Positions 1 through 8,174 of a stretch of DNA of 27,671 nt are shown in pieces. Numbering within the stretch: position 1 is the stretch's first letter; the number at the start of each line of letters is the position of its first letter. Both the position numbers and the translations under genes were made by a program. The notes under the pieces are model-generated. The model saw nothing but the letters and a program-made list of their open reading frames with translations. It searched no databases and was not told where the DNA came from. Source of the DNA: UBA6197 sp047638075 (GTDB taxonomy: Bacteria > Pseudomonadota > Alphaproteobacteria > Rhodobacterales > Rhodobacteraceae). The stretch is from positions 1-27,671 of the forward strand of contig NZ_JBLJBV010000081.1 in NCBI RefSeq assembly GCF_047638075.1. The letters run 5' to 3'.

Positions 1-1
1 T

Positions 2-112
2 GTTGAACCCTACGCCTACCTGCGCGAAACCCTGACCGCCATCGCGGGCAGCCATCCCGCGCCGCGCATCGACGACCTCATGCCCCGGGCCTTCCAAAAA
101 CTGTCAAGCTGA
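2..112 (+). pseudogene. IS66-family transposase (TnpC), C-terminal fragment
   Basis: The reading frame is open from the window edge to a TGA at 110-112. It encodes about 36 residues with the pattern EPYAYLRETL followed by HPAPRIDDLMPRAF. This matches the usual C-terminus of IS66 TnpC transposases (P-Y-L, then R-I-D-E-L-M-P). Only the tail is inside the window, so it cannot be judged whether the full gene is intact. An IS66-like terminal repeat lies about 20 bases downstream, which fits the normal distance from the tnpC stop to the right end of the element. The family call rests on this short tail plus the neighbouring end and the tnpA remnant. Confidence 0.6.
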
Positions 113-603
113 AAGCCAGACGGAGGTCTCGCACCGCTTAGGCAACACCGTTGCAAAACTGTCGTGAACAGAGCCCGGACCGGCCCCAGCGCCGCCACCA
201 AGGCCGCCGCACGATCGGGGCTGCAATTCGGCGTCACATGCAAAACTGCGCCGCAGATCTCGATCTTGATCACCCCCGTATCTGCCGACGCGGCGGCCGT
301 GGCAGCAACCGATCGCTCGATCATCAGCGGCACGAATGCCGGGGCCGCCTTGATCGGCACCACCAGCTCCCCTTTACGCACCTGACCGCGCCTTTTCGAA
401 AGTTGCCGGGCAATCAGCCCATACTTCGCCGCAACATCGCAGACCCGCGCGCCGGACTGAAAACTCTCAGCCACAATCCGCGCCTTGATGTCATCCGGCC
501 AGCGCCGACGTCCGGCCGGGCCATCATGGACCTCGATCCGCGCACCTCCATCCGGTGCTAATTTTGGTGCCCCATGCCCAGCCTCCCGCAAACTCAGTTG
601 CAA
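16..603 (-). pseudogene. IS66-family TnpA accessory protein, truncated/fused remnant
   Basis: Residues about 30-85 of this minus-strand frame (RRRWPDDIKARIVAESF, then VCDVAAKYGL and GELVVP) are the helix-turn-helix region of IS66 TnpA, an accessory protein needed for transposition of this family. The match continues to about residue 145 (IKIEICGAVLHVTP, AALVAALGPVRA), near position 168. The last 50 codons run antisense through the tnpC fragment and show no TnpA features, so the gene is probably cut at its 3' end and the frame reads through into a second element. The annotated start is TTG at 603; the true start is uncertain. The tnpA and tnpC pieces point towards each other, which cannot occur within one IS66 copy, so two elements are present. 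Confidence 0.6.
125..141 (+). repeat. IS66-type terminal inverted repeat (right end)
   Basis: The sequence GTCTCGCACCGCTTA ends at 140. Read inward on the minus strand it begins TAAGCGGTGCGAG, close to the GTAAGCGG start typical of IS66-family ends. It closes the element carrying the tnpC fragment at 2-112. The outermost base is not the expected G, so the end may be mutated or slightly truncated. Confidence 0.5.
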
Positions 604-640
604 AACGGCATGCCCGAAATCACATCAAATCGAAACCACG

Positions 641-659
641 GGGCTGGCACACCGCTTAC
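641..659 (-). repeat. IS66-type terminal inverted repeat (left end, upstream of tnpA remnant)
   Basis: Read on the minus strand from 659, the sequence is GTAAGCGGTGTGCCAGCC, a canonical IS66-family end. It lies about 56 bases upstream of the tnpA remnant, the usual position of the left end. It shares GCGGTG and TAAGCGG with the end at 125-141. Both ends face the same way on the plus strand, supporting two separate, opposed copies. Confidence 0.6.
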
Positions 660-816
660 CCCATTCACGCATAGTGCGCGCCTGCAGTCGCATGATGATA
701 TGTAGACGCACCCGCTATGGCGCAGGTCCCCCAATTAAGGCGTTCCGCAGCATCGATCTGCGCGGGGCCGGTCCGGCGCCGAAGGTGTAATTATGGGGTT
801 TCGATACTTTGAAAAA

Positions 817-893
817 TGGTGGTCCCGACGCGATTCGAACGCGTGACCCCTTGCTTCGGAGGCAAGTACTCTATCCAGCTGAGCTACGGAACC
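817..893 (-). tRNA. tRNA-Arg (anticodon CCG)
   Basis: The minus strand folds as a complete 77-base cloverleaf. The acceptor stem GGTTCCG (893-887) pairs with CGGGACC (827-821, one T-G wobble). The D-arm contains AGCTCAGCTGG. The anticodon arm CTTGC-CTCCGAA-GCAAG gives anticodon CCG, which reads the arginine codon CGG. The T-arm contains GTTCGAATC. The 3' ACCA is encoded in the DNA (820-817). It lies between the IS66 debris and sufS. A CTGGTT-AA-AACCAG palindrome at 913-926, just upstream of the tRNA and downstream of sufS, could be part of a terminator or promoter region but is not diagnostic. Confidence 0.97.
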
Positions 894-1027
894 ATCTATC
901 TTCATTGCGTTTCTGGTTAAAACCAGAGGCTGTTACGCGGCTTCTATAACGGCAAGCGGCGAGCGCTGCAATGGGTTGAAAGCCCAATCCTGAAAATCAA
1001 TATCAGGCGGCCCGCCGGGCAAAGCGC

Positions 1028-2248
1028 CTAGCCCAGCAGTTCACGGCAAAGTTCCAGCGCCGAAACCAACGCATCCACCTCGGCGCGGGTATTATAAAGC
1101 CCGAACGAGGCGCGCGCCGTCGCGGAAACGCCAAGATGCTGCATAAGGGGCATTGCGCAATGCGTGCCAGCGCGGACCGCGACCCCCCGTTTGTCGAGAA
1201 TGGTCGAAATGTCATGCGCATGCGCTGCGCCCTGTAACGTCATGGAAAATATGGCCCCCTTCCCCGGCGCGTTACCCTGGACATTCAGCCAATTCAGATC
1301 TTTGAACCGCGCTTGGGCATAGTCGCGCAGATCTGCCTCATGTGCGGCAATGTTGTCCATGCCAAGACCCATCATGTAGTTCAGCGCGACCCCCAGACCG
1401 ATCTGCTGCACAATACCTGGCGTGCCCGCCTCAAAGCGCATCGGTGGGGCCGCATAGCTTACGGCATCGCGGGTGACTTCATGGATCATATCGCCGCCAC
1501 CGATGAAGGGGCGCATTTCCTCCATCCTATCGTGACGGATGAAGATCGCCCCAGAACCACTTGGCCCATATAACTTATGTCCGGTAATAGCATAGAAGTC
1601 GCAGCCCAATTCCGCGACATCCACCGGAAGATGAACTGCGGCCTGACTGCCATCCACCAAAACCGGAACGCCCAACGCCCGCGCGCCTTTACAGATCGCC
1701 CCCACATCAACCAAGGTTCCCAGCACGTTCGACATATGGGTAATTGCCACCAGCCGCGTACGCGGCCCGATCGCGGCCAACACTGCCGCAGCCGAGAGCG
1801 ACCCATCGGCCTCTGGTTCCACCCATTTAAGCACTATCCCCTGCCGCTCGCGCAAAAAATGCCACGGCACGATATTGGCATGATGCTCCATCACGCTCAG
1901 GACAATCTCGTCACCCGGCTGCATCCGGGGGGCGGCCCAGCTGTAAGACACCAGATTGATGCCCATCGTCGCCCCGGCGGTAAACACGATTTCATCTTCG
2001 GAAGGCGCGTTCAAAAACCGTGCAACCGTGCTGCGGACGGATTCATATTTTTCGGTAGCAAGATTTGAAAGGTAGTGTAACCCACGGTGAACATTGGCAT
2101 ATTCTTCTGCATAACCCTGCGTTATCGCGTCGATCACCACTTGTGGTTTTTGTGCAGACGCGCCGTTATCAAGATAAACCAGCGGTTTGCCATTGACCTG
2201 CCGATGCAGGATCGGAAATTCGGCGCGAATTCTTTCAACGTCATACAT
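1028..2248 (-). CDS. sufS: Cysteine desulfurase SufS
   Basis: This 406-residue PLP enzyme removes sulfur from L-cysteine, giving alanine and an enzyme-bound persulfide that feeds the SufBCD scaffold in the cytoplasm. It has the class V aminotransferase fold of group II desulfurases: EHHAN at 121-125, DGSQA at 199-203, the PLP lysine K225 in ITGHKLYGPSG, the RFEAGTP motif at 271-277 and the catalytic cysteine C364 in RAGTHCAMP. Length is normal for the family. The ATG at 2248 begins MYDVERIRAEFPIL, the usual SufS N-terminus. It is the last gene of the suf operon, 3 bases after the YIP1 gene upstream, and stops with TAG. No sufE, sufU or sufA follows; a tRNA and IS66 debris come next. Confidence 0.96.
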   Translation of the reverse strand: MYDVERIRAEFPILHRQVNGKPLVYLDNGASAQKPQVVIDAITQGYAEEYANVHRGLHYLSNLATEKYESVRSTVARFLNAPSEDEIVFTAGATMGINLVSYSWAAPRMQPGDEIVLSVMEHHANIVPWHFLRERQGIVLKWVEPEADGSLSAAAVLAAIGPRTRLVAITHMSNVLGTLVDVGAICKGARALGVPVLVDGSQAAVHLPVDVAELGCDFYAITGHKLYGPSGSGAIFIRHDRMEEMRPFIGGGDMIHEVTRDAVSYAAPPMRFEAGTPGIVQQIGLGVALNYMMGLGMDNIAAHEADLRDYAQARFKDLNWLNVQGNAPGKGAIFSMTLQGAAHAHDISTILDKRGVAVRAGTHCAMPLMQHLGVSATARASFGLYNTRAEVDALVSALELCRELLG

Positions 2249-2251
2249 GGA

Positions 2252-2851
2252 TCATATCCCCGTCGTGGGCACGAGGCCCAGCATGCTCATCACAATTCCC
2301 GCAACCAAAGCACCCCCCAATAGCGTCGCAAGAACGCCAAGCAACACCGCGAAAACATTCGAAAAACCGTGTAGCTCGGCAGTAAAGCGCACGACCAGCC
2401 AAAACACCAACCCAAAGGCGACCAGCCCCAGCAGCTGGGCGACCAACGGAAAAACCAACATCATCACCACCTGAAGGATCTGCACGCAAAGGGTGACGAA
2501 CTCCATCCAGACGGTCAACAAAAGCGCATCGGCAAAGGTACCGCTTCCGCCAAAACGCTGACCAACAAACGCCATCGCACCAGCAGTGAACAATACCCCC
2601 ACGGATTGCGAAACCACCATCTTCAACGGCGAAGATGTCAGCCAATCCCAAGGGGTTGCAACGTGAACCGGAAACAGGATATTGGCCAGATAGGCCAGAA
2701 CCGCAGAGGTGGAAACCACCGCGCCGGCCGCGATCCAGCGCGCCTCCATCGGCGGATTAAGGGCAAGAAGCCGGGGCACACCGGTACGCGGCGACAAGAC
2801 CGTTTCACGCATCAGATCCAGCAAATGGCTTAGCCGCAGGTCCATACTCAC
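2252..2851 (-). CDS. YIP1-family membrane protein (second of a tandem pair)
   Basis: The protein has about 199 residues and four to five hydrophobic segments (about 37-60, 73-96, 108-135, 137-157 and 165-195). After a soluble N-terminus come charged residues and RLLALNPPMEARW, the layout of the YIP1/YckC-like integral membrane family. The function of these bacterial proteins is unknown. The start is either GTG at 2851, giving a 4-base GTGA overlap with the gene before it, or ATG at 2845, two bases after that gene's stop. Its place between sufD and sufS, with almost no spacing, shows co-expression with Fe-S assembly. A role in anchoring the machinery to the membrane or in metal supply is only a guess. 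Confidence 0.8.
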   Translation of the reverse strand: MSMDLRLSHLLDLMRETVLSPRTGVPRLLALNPPMEARWIAAGAVVSTSAVLAYLANILFPVHVATPWDWLTSSPLKMVVSQSVGVLFTAGAMAFVGQRFGGSGTFADALLLTVWMEFVTLCVQILQVVMMLVFPLVAQLLGLVAFGLVFWLVVRFTAELHGFSNVFAVLLGVLATLLGGALVAGIVMSMLGLVPTTGI

Positions 2852-3342
2852 CCCTCAAATTCCGCGACGCGCAAACCCGCGCCCCAGATCAACAAAAACC
2901 CCAGGCCAACGGCCGCCCCTACCAACGATAGCGCAGCGCCCGACCCGACGAAACCCGCGACCAACCCATGCAGCAGCATCCACGGGGACACCGCCAAGAG
3001 CGCCCAGAACAGCGCAATGCGCGCGCTGGAATGGCTGCCCCTGCCCCCGAAAACCCTTATCACAACGTGGCTTAGCCCCGCTATCGTATAAGCCAGAACC
3101 GGCAACAGAAAAACCGCCCCCATCAGCGCCCCTGATAAACGCGCCTCCAACGGGATCGTCGGGTCAAGATAGGCAGCGCGGGCGTGCATTGGCCACTGCG
3201 CTACAAAAAGCACCACACAAGCCCCTAACAGCGTGGCCAACGCCCGGTCCTCTCGGGGCCCCTGCGCCAGGATCGCGCGCATCACAACGCGTGGCCTGGC
3301 CCAGGTTGTCACGATCTTCGGGACAACGCCCATTTGACGCAT
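2848..3342 (-). CDS. YIP1-family membrane protein (first of a tandem pair)
   Basis: This 164-residue hydrophobic protein has four probable membrane segments (about 37-55, 70-92, 108-128 and 133-157). It shares the general plan of the following gene: a short N-terminal soluble part with a PR-x-V-x-R-x-IL motif, then helices rich in Gly, Ala and Leu. It is likely a diverged paralogue of the downstream YIP1 gene. The ATG at 3342 is 3 bases after the sufD stop, so translation is tightly coupled. A YIP1 gene in this place is seen in other Rhodobacterales suf operons; two in tandem is less usual to my knowledge. Its biochemical role is unknown. Confidence 0.75.
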   Translation of the reverse strand: MRQMGVVPKIVTTWARPRVVMRAILAQGPREDRALATLLGACVVLFVAQWPMHARAAYLDPTIPLEARLSGALMGAVFLLPVLAYTIAGLSHVVIRVFGGRGSHSSARIALFWALLAVSPWMLLHGLVAGFVGSGAALSLVGAAVGLGFLLIWGAGLRVAEFEG

Positions 3343-3345
3343 CGC

Positions 3346-4641
3346 TTACCTCTTGTGCCGGGCCATCCACGCCTCAAGCCGGGCTATGATCTCAGCCTGA
3401 AGCGCCTCGTCTTCGATTTCGGCAATCGCATCGGCCAGGAAGGACAACACCAAAAGCGCCGTGGCCTCATCAACGGAAACGCCACGCGAGCGCAGGTAGA
3501 AAAGTGCCCGCTCGTCGATCGCGCCCGTGGTTGATCCGTGGCTGCATTTCACATCATCGGCATAGATTTCCAGTTCGGGCTTTGCCAGAAACTGGCTGTC
3601 ATCATCCAACAGCAACGCTTGGCTGATCTGATAGCCATCCGTCTTTTGTGCGCCGGGTTTGACCAGGATCTTACCCTGAAAAACCCCGACAGCGCCGTGT
3701 TTCAGAACCTTCTTGAAGACCTGACGGCTTTCGCAACGCAGGCCCTGATGGGTCATGAATACCGTATCGTCATGGTGGAACGGATCAATCGCCGCATCGC
3801 CCAACGCCGCACCCGCAACATGCGCGACCGCATCATCACCCGGAATGTCGATCACAACCTCATTGCGCGTCAACGCGCCGTTGGCTGTCAGCGTGAACGA
3901 TTTGAACAGCGCGTCCGTGGCCACCTTGGCAAAGACATGCGTGACCGCGCGGCGTTCATGGTCACGCCCTTGCACGCGGATATGATGGAACCGGCCGCCC
4001 TCGGCCACGTCCACCTCAAGCAGGTTGTTGAACCGTGCGCCCGCCGGCCCACTTTCCAGCAATGTCATGTCAGCCCCTGCCTCAATCTTGATGCAGTGGT
4101 GCAATGTCACATCAGAAGTATCTGATATATGGTCATAAATCAGATGCACGGGTTTAGAGGCTTTACCAGTAACGCGGATCAGCACACCATCTTGCGCCGC
4201 AGCGGTGTTCAGCGCTGCGAGCGGCCGCGCGACCGGGCTCTGCCCGCTTTCCTCCAGCTTGCCATAAAGGCCCTGCGCCCAGTGGATATCAGCGGCGTCT
4301 GCCGTGGCCAGGCGCGTTATCTCGACCCCGGCCAGTGCAAGATCATCCGATTGTGCGGGATCAAACACGCCGTCGACAAAGACCATTTTCAACCGGTCAA
4401 ACCCGTCAAACAAGGGCGACTCGTCGCCCATATCCTGCACCGCGGCGGCGGTTGGCTCTGCCGCGATCAGCGCCGACGGGTCCGTAAAGCGCCAATACTC
4501 ATCGCGTTTACCTGGCAATCCCATTGCCTGTAGCCGCCCCAAGGCCGCGGCACGCGCCGCGCGGGAAAACCCACCCTGCGGCAGCGGCAGCGCGGCCAAA
4601 CGCACCGTCAGCGCGCTTTCTTTCGCCTGCACCAAAGACAT
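3346..4641 (-). CDS. sufD: Fe-S cluster assembly protein SufD
   Basis: SufD (431 residues) is a scaffold subunit that pairs with SufB and the ATPase SufC in the cytoplasmic SufBC2D complex, where clusters are built. The C-terminal half has the beta-helix repeats of the SufB/SufD family. The signature HGAVGVFQGKILVKPGAQKTDG (about 315-336) is followed by ADDVKCSHGSTTGAID, where C366 and H368 lie at the position of the E. coli residues at the SufB interface. The N-terminal EYWRFTDPS motif is also typical. Its ATG overlaps the sufC stop by one base (TAATG), so it is translationally coupled to sufC. Length is normal and no defects are seen. Confidence 0.95.
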   Translation of the reverse strand: MSLVQAKESALTVRLAALPLPQGGFSRAARAAALGRLQAMGLPGKRDEYWRFTDPSALIAAEPTAAAVQDMGDESPLFDGFDRLKMVFVDGVFDPAQSDDLALAGVEITRLATADAADIHWAQGLYGKLEESGQSPVARPLAALNTAAAQDGVLIRVTGKASKPVHLIYDHISDTSDVTLHHCIKIEAGADMTLLESGPAGARFNNLLEVDVAEGGRFHHIRVQGRDHERRAVTHVFAKVATDALFKSFTLTANGALTRNEVVIDIPGDDAVAHVAGAALGDAAIDPFHHDDTVFMTHQGLRCESRQVFKKVLKHGAVGVFQGKILVKPGAQKTDGYQISQALLLDDDSQFLAKPELEIYADDVKCSHGSTTGAIDERALFYLRSRGVSVDEATALLVLSFLADAIAEIEDEALQAEIIARLEAWMARHKR

Positions 4642-5396
4642 TACACCGCCTCCGCCAGAAGATCGGCGTAACCGTTCTGTTCGACCTCAAGCGCCAGTTC
4701 CGGGCCACCGGATTTGATGATCCGCCCCTCTGCCATGATATGCACGACATCAGGTGTGATATGGTCCAAAAGGCGTTGATAATGCGTGATAACCAGGAAT
4801 GAGCGCCCAGCATCGCGCAGCGCGTTCACACCATCGGCCACCAGCTTCATCGCGTCCACGTCCAGCCCGGAATCCGTCTCATCCAGGATGCACATCTTTG
4901 GTTCCAACATCGCCATCTGCAAAATCTCGTTGCGCTTCTTTTCGCCGCCCGAGAATCCCACATTGACCGGGCGTTTCAGCATTTCCGCGTCAATTTTCAG
5001 CGTTTTGGCCTTTTGACGAACCAGTTTCAAGAATTCACCCGCCGAAAACTCTTCCTCGCCGCGTGCCTTGCGCTGCGCGTTCACGGCGGTGCGCAAAAAG
5101 GTCATATTGCCGACACCAGGAATTTCAACCGGATATTGGAAGGCTAAAAACAAACCTGCCGCCGCGCGCTCTTCGGGGGCCATTTCCAAAAGATCAGCCC
5201 CCAACAGCGTGGCGGCCCCCTCGGTCACCTCATAGCCATCGCGCCCAGAGAGCACATAGCTCAGCGTTGATTTCCCTGACCCGTTCGGCCCCATGATCGC
5301 ATGCACTTCGCCCGCGCCGACGGTCAGGTTCACCCCCTTCAGGATCACCTTGTCTTCTTCTTCAAGTTTGACGTGCAGGTTCTTGATTTCCAGCAT
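4641..5396 (-). CDS. sufC: Fe-S cluster assembly ATPase SufC
   Basis: SufC (251 residues) is the ABC-type ATPase of the SufBC2D scaffold; its ATP-driven dimerisation rearranges SufB and SufD. Walker A is GPNGSGKS at 36-43. The ABC signature is the SufC form FSGGEKKRNEI, Walker B is MCILDETDSGLDVDA, and the H-loop is ITHYQRLLDHI. ETDSGLD instead of the EPTSGLD of transporters is characteristic of SufC. There is no membrane domain partner, which again separates it from transport ATPases. It begins 17 bases after the sufB stop and overlaps sufD by one base. Confidence 0.97.
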   Translation of the reverse strand: MLEIKNLHVKLEEEDKVILKGVNLTVGAGEVHAIMGPNGSGKSTLSYVLSGRDGYEVTEGAATLLGADLLEMAPEERAAAGLFLAFQYPVEIPGVGNMTFLRTAVNAQRKARGEEEFSAGEFLKLVRQKAKTLKIDAEMLKRPVNVGFSGGEKKRNEILQMAMLEPKMCILDETDSGLDVDAMKLVADGVNALRDAGRSFLVITHYQRLLDHITPDVVHIMAEGRIIKSGGPELALEVEQNGYADLLAEAV

Positions 5397-5413
5397 TTTT
5401 CTATCCTATTCCC

Positions 5414-6937
5414 TTACCCGACCGAGCCTTCGAGGCTGATCGCAACGAGGCTTTGTGCCTCCATGGCAAATTCCATCGGCAGCGCTTGCAGCACCTCGCG
5501 GCAGAAGCCGTTGACGACCAGCGCCACCGCCTCTTCTTCATCCATGCCGCGCGCGCGGCAGTAGAACAGCTGATCGTCGTCCACCTTCGAGGTGGTCGCT
5601 TCATGCTCAACGCGGCTCGAATTATTCTTGACCTCGATGTAGGGCACGGTATGCGCGCCGCATTGATCCCCGATCAGAAGGCTGTCGCATTGCGTATAAT
5701 TGCGCGAATTCTTGGCCCGTGGGTGCATGGAAACCAGCCCCCGATAGGTGTTTTGCGCTTTCCCCGCCGAGATCCCCTTGGAAACGATCCGCGAGCGCGT
5801 ATTCTTGCCCAAGTGGATCATCTTTGTGCCGGTGTCGGCCTGCTGCATGTTGTTGGCAATCGCGATCGAATAGAACTCGCCCGAACTTTCATCACCGCGC
5901 AGAATGCACGACGGGTATTTCCAGGTGATCGCCGATCCGGTTTCGACCTGCGTCCACATCACCTTGGCGCGGTCTTCGCGGCAGTCCGCGCGCTTGGTGA
6001 CGAAGTTGTAGATACCGCCCTTGCCCTCTTCATCGCCCGGGAACCAGTTTTGCACGGTCGAATATTTGACCTCGGCGTCCTCAAGGATGACAATCTCGAC
6101 CACCGCAGCATGAAGCTGCGCCGTGTCGCGTTTGGGCGCGGTACAGCCCTCCAGATAGCTGACATGACTGCCTTTATCGGCAATGATCAGCGTGCGTTCA
6201 AACTGGCCGGTATTTTCCGCGTTGATCCGGAAATAGGTCGACAATTCCATCGGGCAGCGCGTGTTTGGCGGGATGTAGACAAAAGAGCCGGCCGTAAACA
6301 CTGCCGAATTCAAGGTTGCAAAGTAGTTGTCCGACTGCGGCACCACCGAGCCCAGATATTTCTTAACCAGATCGGGATATTTGACGATTGCATCGGTGAT
6401 TGAACAGAAAATCACGCCCGATTTTGCCAGTTCCGCCTGAAATGTCGTGCCCAGGGATACCGAGTCAAAAACCGCGTCCACCGCGACCTTGCGCGCATCC
6501 GCGATCACCCCGTCGGCCCCCTCGACCCCGGCCAGGATCATCTGCTCTTGCAGGGGAATGCCCAGTTTTTCATAGGTGGCCAGCAGTTTTGGGTCGACAT
6601 CGTCAATCGACTTTGGCTTTTCTTGCAAGCTTTTGGGCTTGGCATAATAGTAAAGGTCTTGGTAGTCGATTTCGGGATAGTGCAGCATCGCCCATTTCGG
6701 CTCGGTCATCGTAAGCCAGCGATTGAATGCCGATACCCGCCACTCAGTCATCCACTCTGGTTCGCCGTTTTTCGCAGAAATCAGCCGCACGATATCTTCG
6801 TTCAGGCCTTTGGGCGCGAATTCGGTTTCAACATCGGTTTCCCAGCCGTATTTGTAGCTGCCCATGTTCTGGACCGCTTCGACCGTTTCCCTGTCGACAC
6901 CTTCCCGAACTTCCAGTTCATTTTCCATGGTCGTCAT
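5414..6937 (-). CDS. sufB: Fe-S cluster assembly scaffold SufB
   Basis: SufB (507 residues) receives sulfur from the desulfurase and carries the nascent cluster in SufBC2D. Typical family blocks are present: YKYGWETDVETEF near 28-40, VVPQSDNYFATLN near 198-210, YIPPNTRCPMELSTYFRIN near 221-239 and EVKNNSSRVEHEATTSK near 435-451. C265 in YLEGCTAP corresponds to the cysteine known to accept sulfur in E. coli SufB; C417, C426 and H429 lie in the CDSLLIGDQCGAHT block that faces SufD. Start choice is between ATG at 6937 and ATG three codons on; either gives a full-length protein. It follows the desulfurase gene by 24 bases. Confidence 0.97.
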   Translation of the reverse strand: MTTMENELEVREGVDRETVEAVQNMGSYKYGWETDVETEFAPKGLNEDIVRLISAKNGEPEWMTEWRVSAFNRWLTMTEPKWAMLHYPEIDYQDLYYYAKPKSLQEKPKSIDDVDPKLLATYEKLGIPLQEQMILAGVEGADGVIADARKVAVDAVFDSVSLGTTFQAELAKSGVIFCSITDAIVKYPDLVKKYLGSVVPQSDNYFATLNSAVFTAGSFVYIPPNTRCPMELSTYFRINAENTGQFERTLIIADKGSHVSYLEGCTAPKRDTAQLHAAVVEIVILEDAEVKYSTVQNWFPGDEEGKGGIYNFVTKRADCREDRAKVMWTQVETGSAITWKYPSCILRGDESSGEFYSIAIANNMQQADTGTKMIHLGKNTRSRIVSKGISAGKAQNTYRGLVSMHPRAKNSRNYTQCDSLLIGDQCGAHTVPYIEVKNNSSRVEHEATTSKVDDDQLFYCRARGMDEEEAVALVVNGFCREVLQALPMEFAMEAQSLVAISLEGSVG

Positions 6938-6961
6938 TTCGTTCTTCCCAATCTACGCGGG

Positions 6962-8044
6962 TCAAGCCGCGCGTTCACGGTGCCGTTTCAAGGCGGCCCC
7001 CAAAGCGTCGGCAAAGCGCAATACGTCATCACGCCCGACCCCTGGCCCGATCGACACCCGAAGTGCCGCACCCGCCCTTGCCTCATCATATCCCATCGCC
7101 CGCAGCACGCGGCTGGATCGCACCTTGCCCGAAGAACAGGCTGATCCGGCCGAAACGGCAAACCCTGCCAGGTCCATCCGCATTACTTGCGTCTCGCCTT
7201 TCCAGCCCGGCGTCAGGATACACAAGGTATTGGGCAAGCGCGTAGCGCCGTGTCCCGATGTCGCCCCACTTTCATTCTCAGTCTCCCAACCTGGGAAGAT
7301 AACACCTTCGGCCGAAGCTTCCAGAGTTAATTTTAGAATGTTTCTAATTTCTGCAACTTCTTCCCAAACCCCTGCGGCCAGATCGCGGGCGGCAGCCTCG
7401 GCCGCGGCCCCAAAACCTGCGATGCCGATCAGGTTTTCAGTGCCGGCGCGGCGCCCCATTTCCTGACCGCCGCCCCGGATCTGTGCTGGAATTTCCGTGC
7501 CGCGGCGCACAACCAGCGCGCCCACCCCCTTTGGTCCGCCCAGCTTATGGGCAGAGACCATGGCAGTGTGGATGCCCAACCAGTTGAACGCGAAGGGAAC
7601 CTTGCCAAAAGCCTGCGTCAGGTCCGACATCCAAAGACCCTCGGGCAATGCCTGCACCACGCCGGTTTCAGAATTGGCCAGTTGCAGCGCCGAGCGTCCC
7701 GGTTCGGCCACCGTAACGCGCCCTGCCCCGTCCACCGGCAATTCCGGGCGGCACCACGCCAGCACCGCGTCATGTTCAACCTCGGCGCAAAGCACATCGC
7801 GCGCGGTGAGTGCAAGGGCGGCCGCTTCGGTCGCGCCAGAGGTGAAAACGACATCCGCGCCTTCGGCCCCCATGGCTTGTGCAATCTGCGCCCGCGCCCT
7901 TTCGATCAGTCCTTTGGCCGCACGCCCCTCGGCATGAACCGATGACGGGTTGCCGACCACTTCCATTGCCGCAATCATCGCGGCCCGCGCTTCGGGGCGC
8001 AGCGGTGTCGTCGCGTTCCAATCGAGATAGAGCCTCGCGCTCAT
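6962..8044 (-). CDS. Cysteine desulfurase, IscS/NifS-like (group I)
   Basis: This 360-residue PLP-dependent cysteine desulfurase is encoded directly after iscR. It starts with YLDWNATTPL, the group I N-terminus. Key residues are H91 in EVEHDAVL, D141 and Q144 of the PLP-ring site, K167 in SAHKLGGPKGVGAL (Schiff-base lysine), the RRAGTEN motif at 198-204 and C303 in SAGSACSSG (persulfide loop). It is shorter than E. coli IscS because the segment after the TEHKAV-like motif is condensed. I chose ATG at 8044; a TTG 33 bases upstream would only add a non-conserved leader. The gene lies 130 bases after iscR and 24 before sufB. Having both this enzyme and SufS in one operon is a feature of the group; which one feeds SufB is not decided by sequence. 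Confidence 0.92.
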   Translation of the reverse strand: MSARLYLDWNATTPLRPEARAAMIAAMEVVGNPSSVHAEGRAAKGLIERARAQIAQAMGAEGADVVFTSGATEAAALALTARDVLCAEVEHDAVLAWCRPELPVDGAGRVTVAEPGRSALQLANSETGVVQALPEGLWMSDLTQAFGKVPFAFNWLGIHTAMVSAHKLGGPKGVGALVVRRGTEIPAQIRGGGQEMGRRAGTENLIGIAGFGAAAEAAARDLAAGVWEEVAEIRNILKLTLEASAEGVIFPGWETENESGATSGHGATRLPNTLCILTPGWKGETQVMRMDLAGFAVSAGSACSSGKVRSSRVLRAMGYDEARAGAALRVSIGPGVGRDDVLRFADALGAALKRHRERAA

Positions 8045-8174
8045 CCTTGCCCCCACCGTGCAGAAACGTTCAACCAACGCCGTGCGATTCGTTCTCTTGC
8101 GTCTGTGATCCGGCAGGAAAACGCCCGCGCGGGGCTTTTCCCCTGACCAACAGCCTCAAAGGCGCCCAGAACCT

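Noticed and set aside
150..606. Direct repeats GTTGCAAAAC at 150-159 and 597-606 flanking the tnpA remnant, considered as target duplication or IS6-like ends
   Set aside because: Ten bases only, with different surroundings and no IS6-type transposase; the IS66 ends explain the region better.
817..893. tRNA-Arg as an integration site for the phage or IS66 elements
   Set aside because: No second copy of the tRNA 3' end was seen in the window and IS66 elements do not integrate at tRNA genes.
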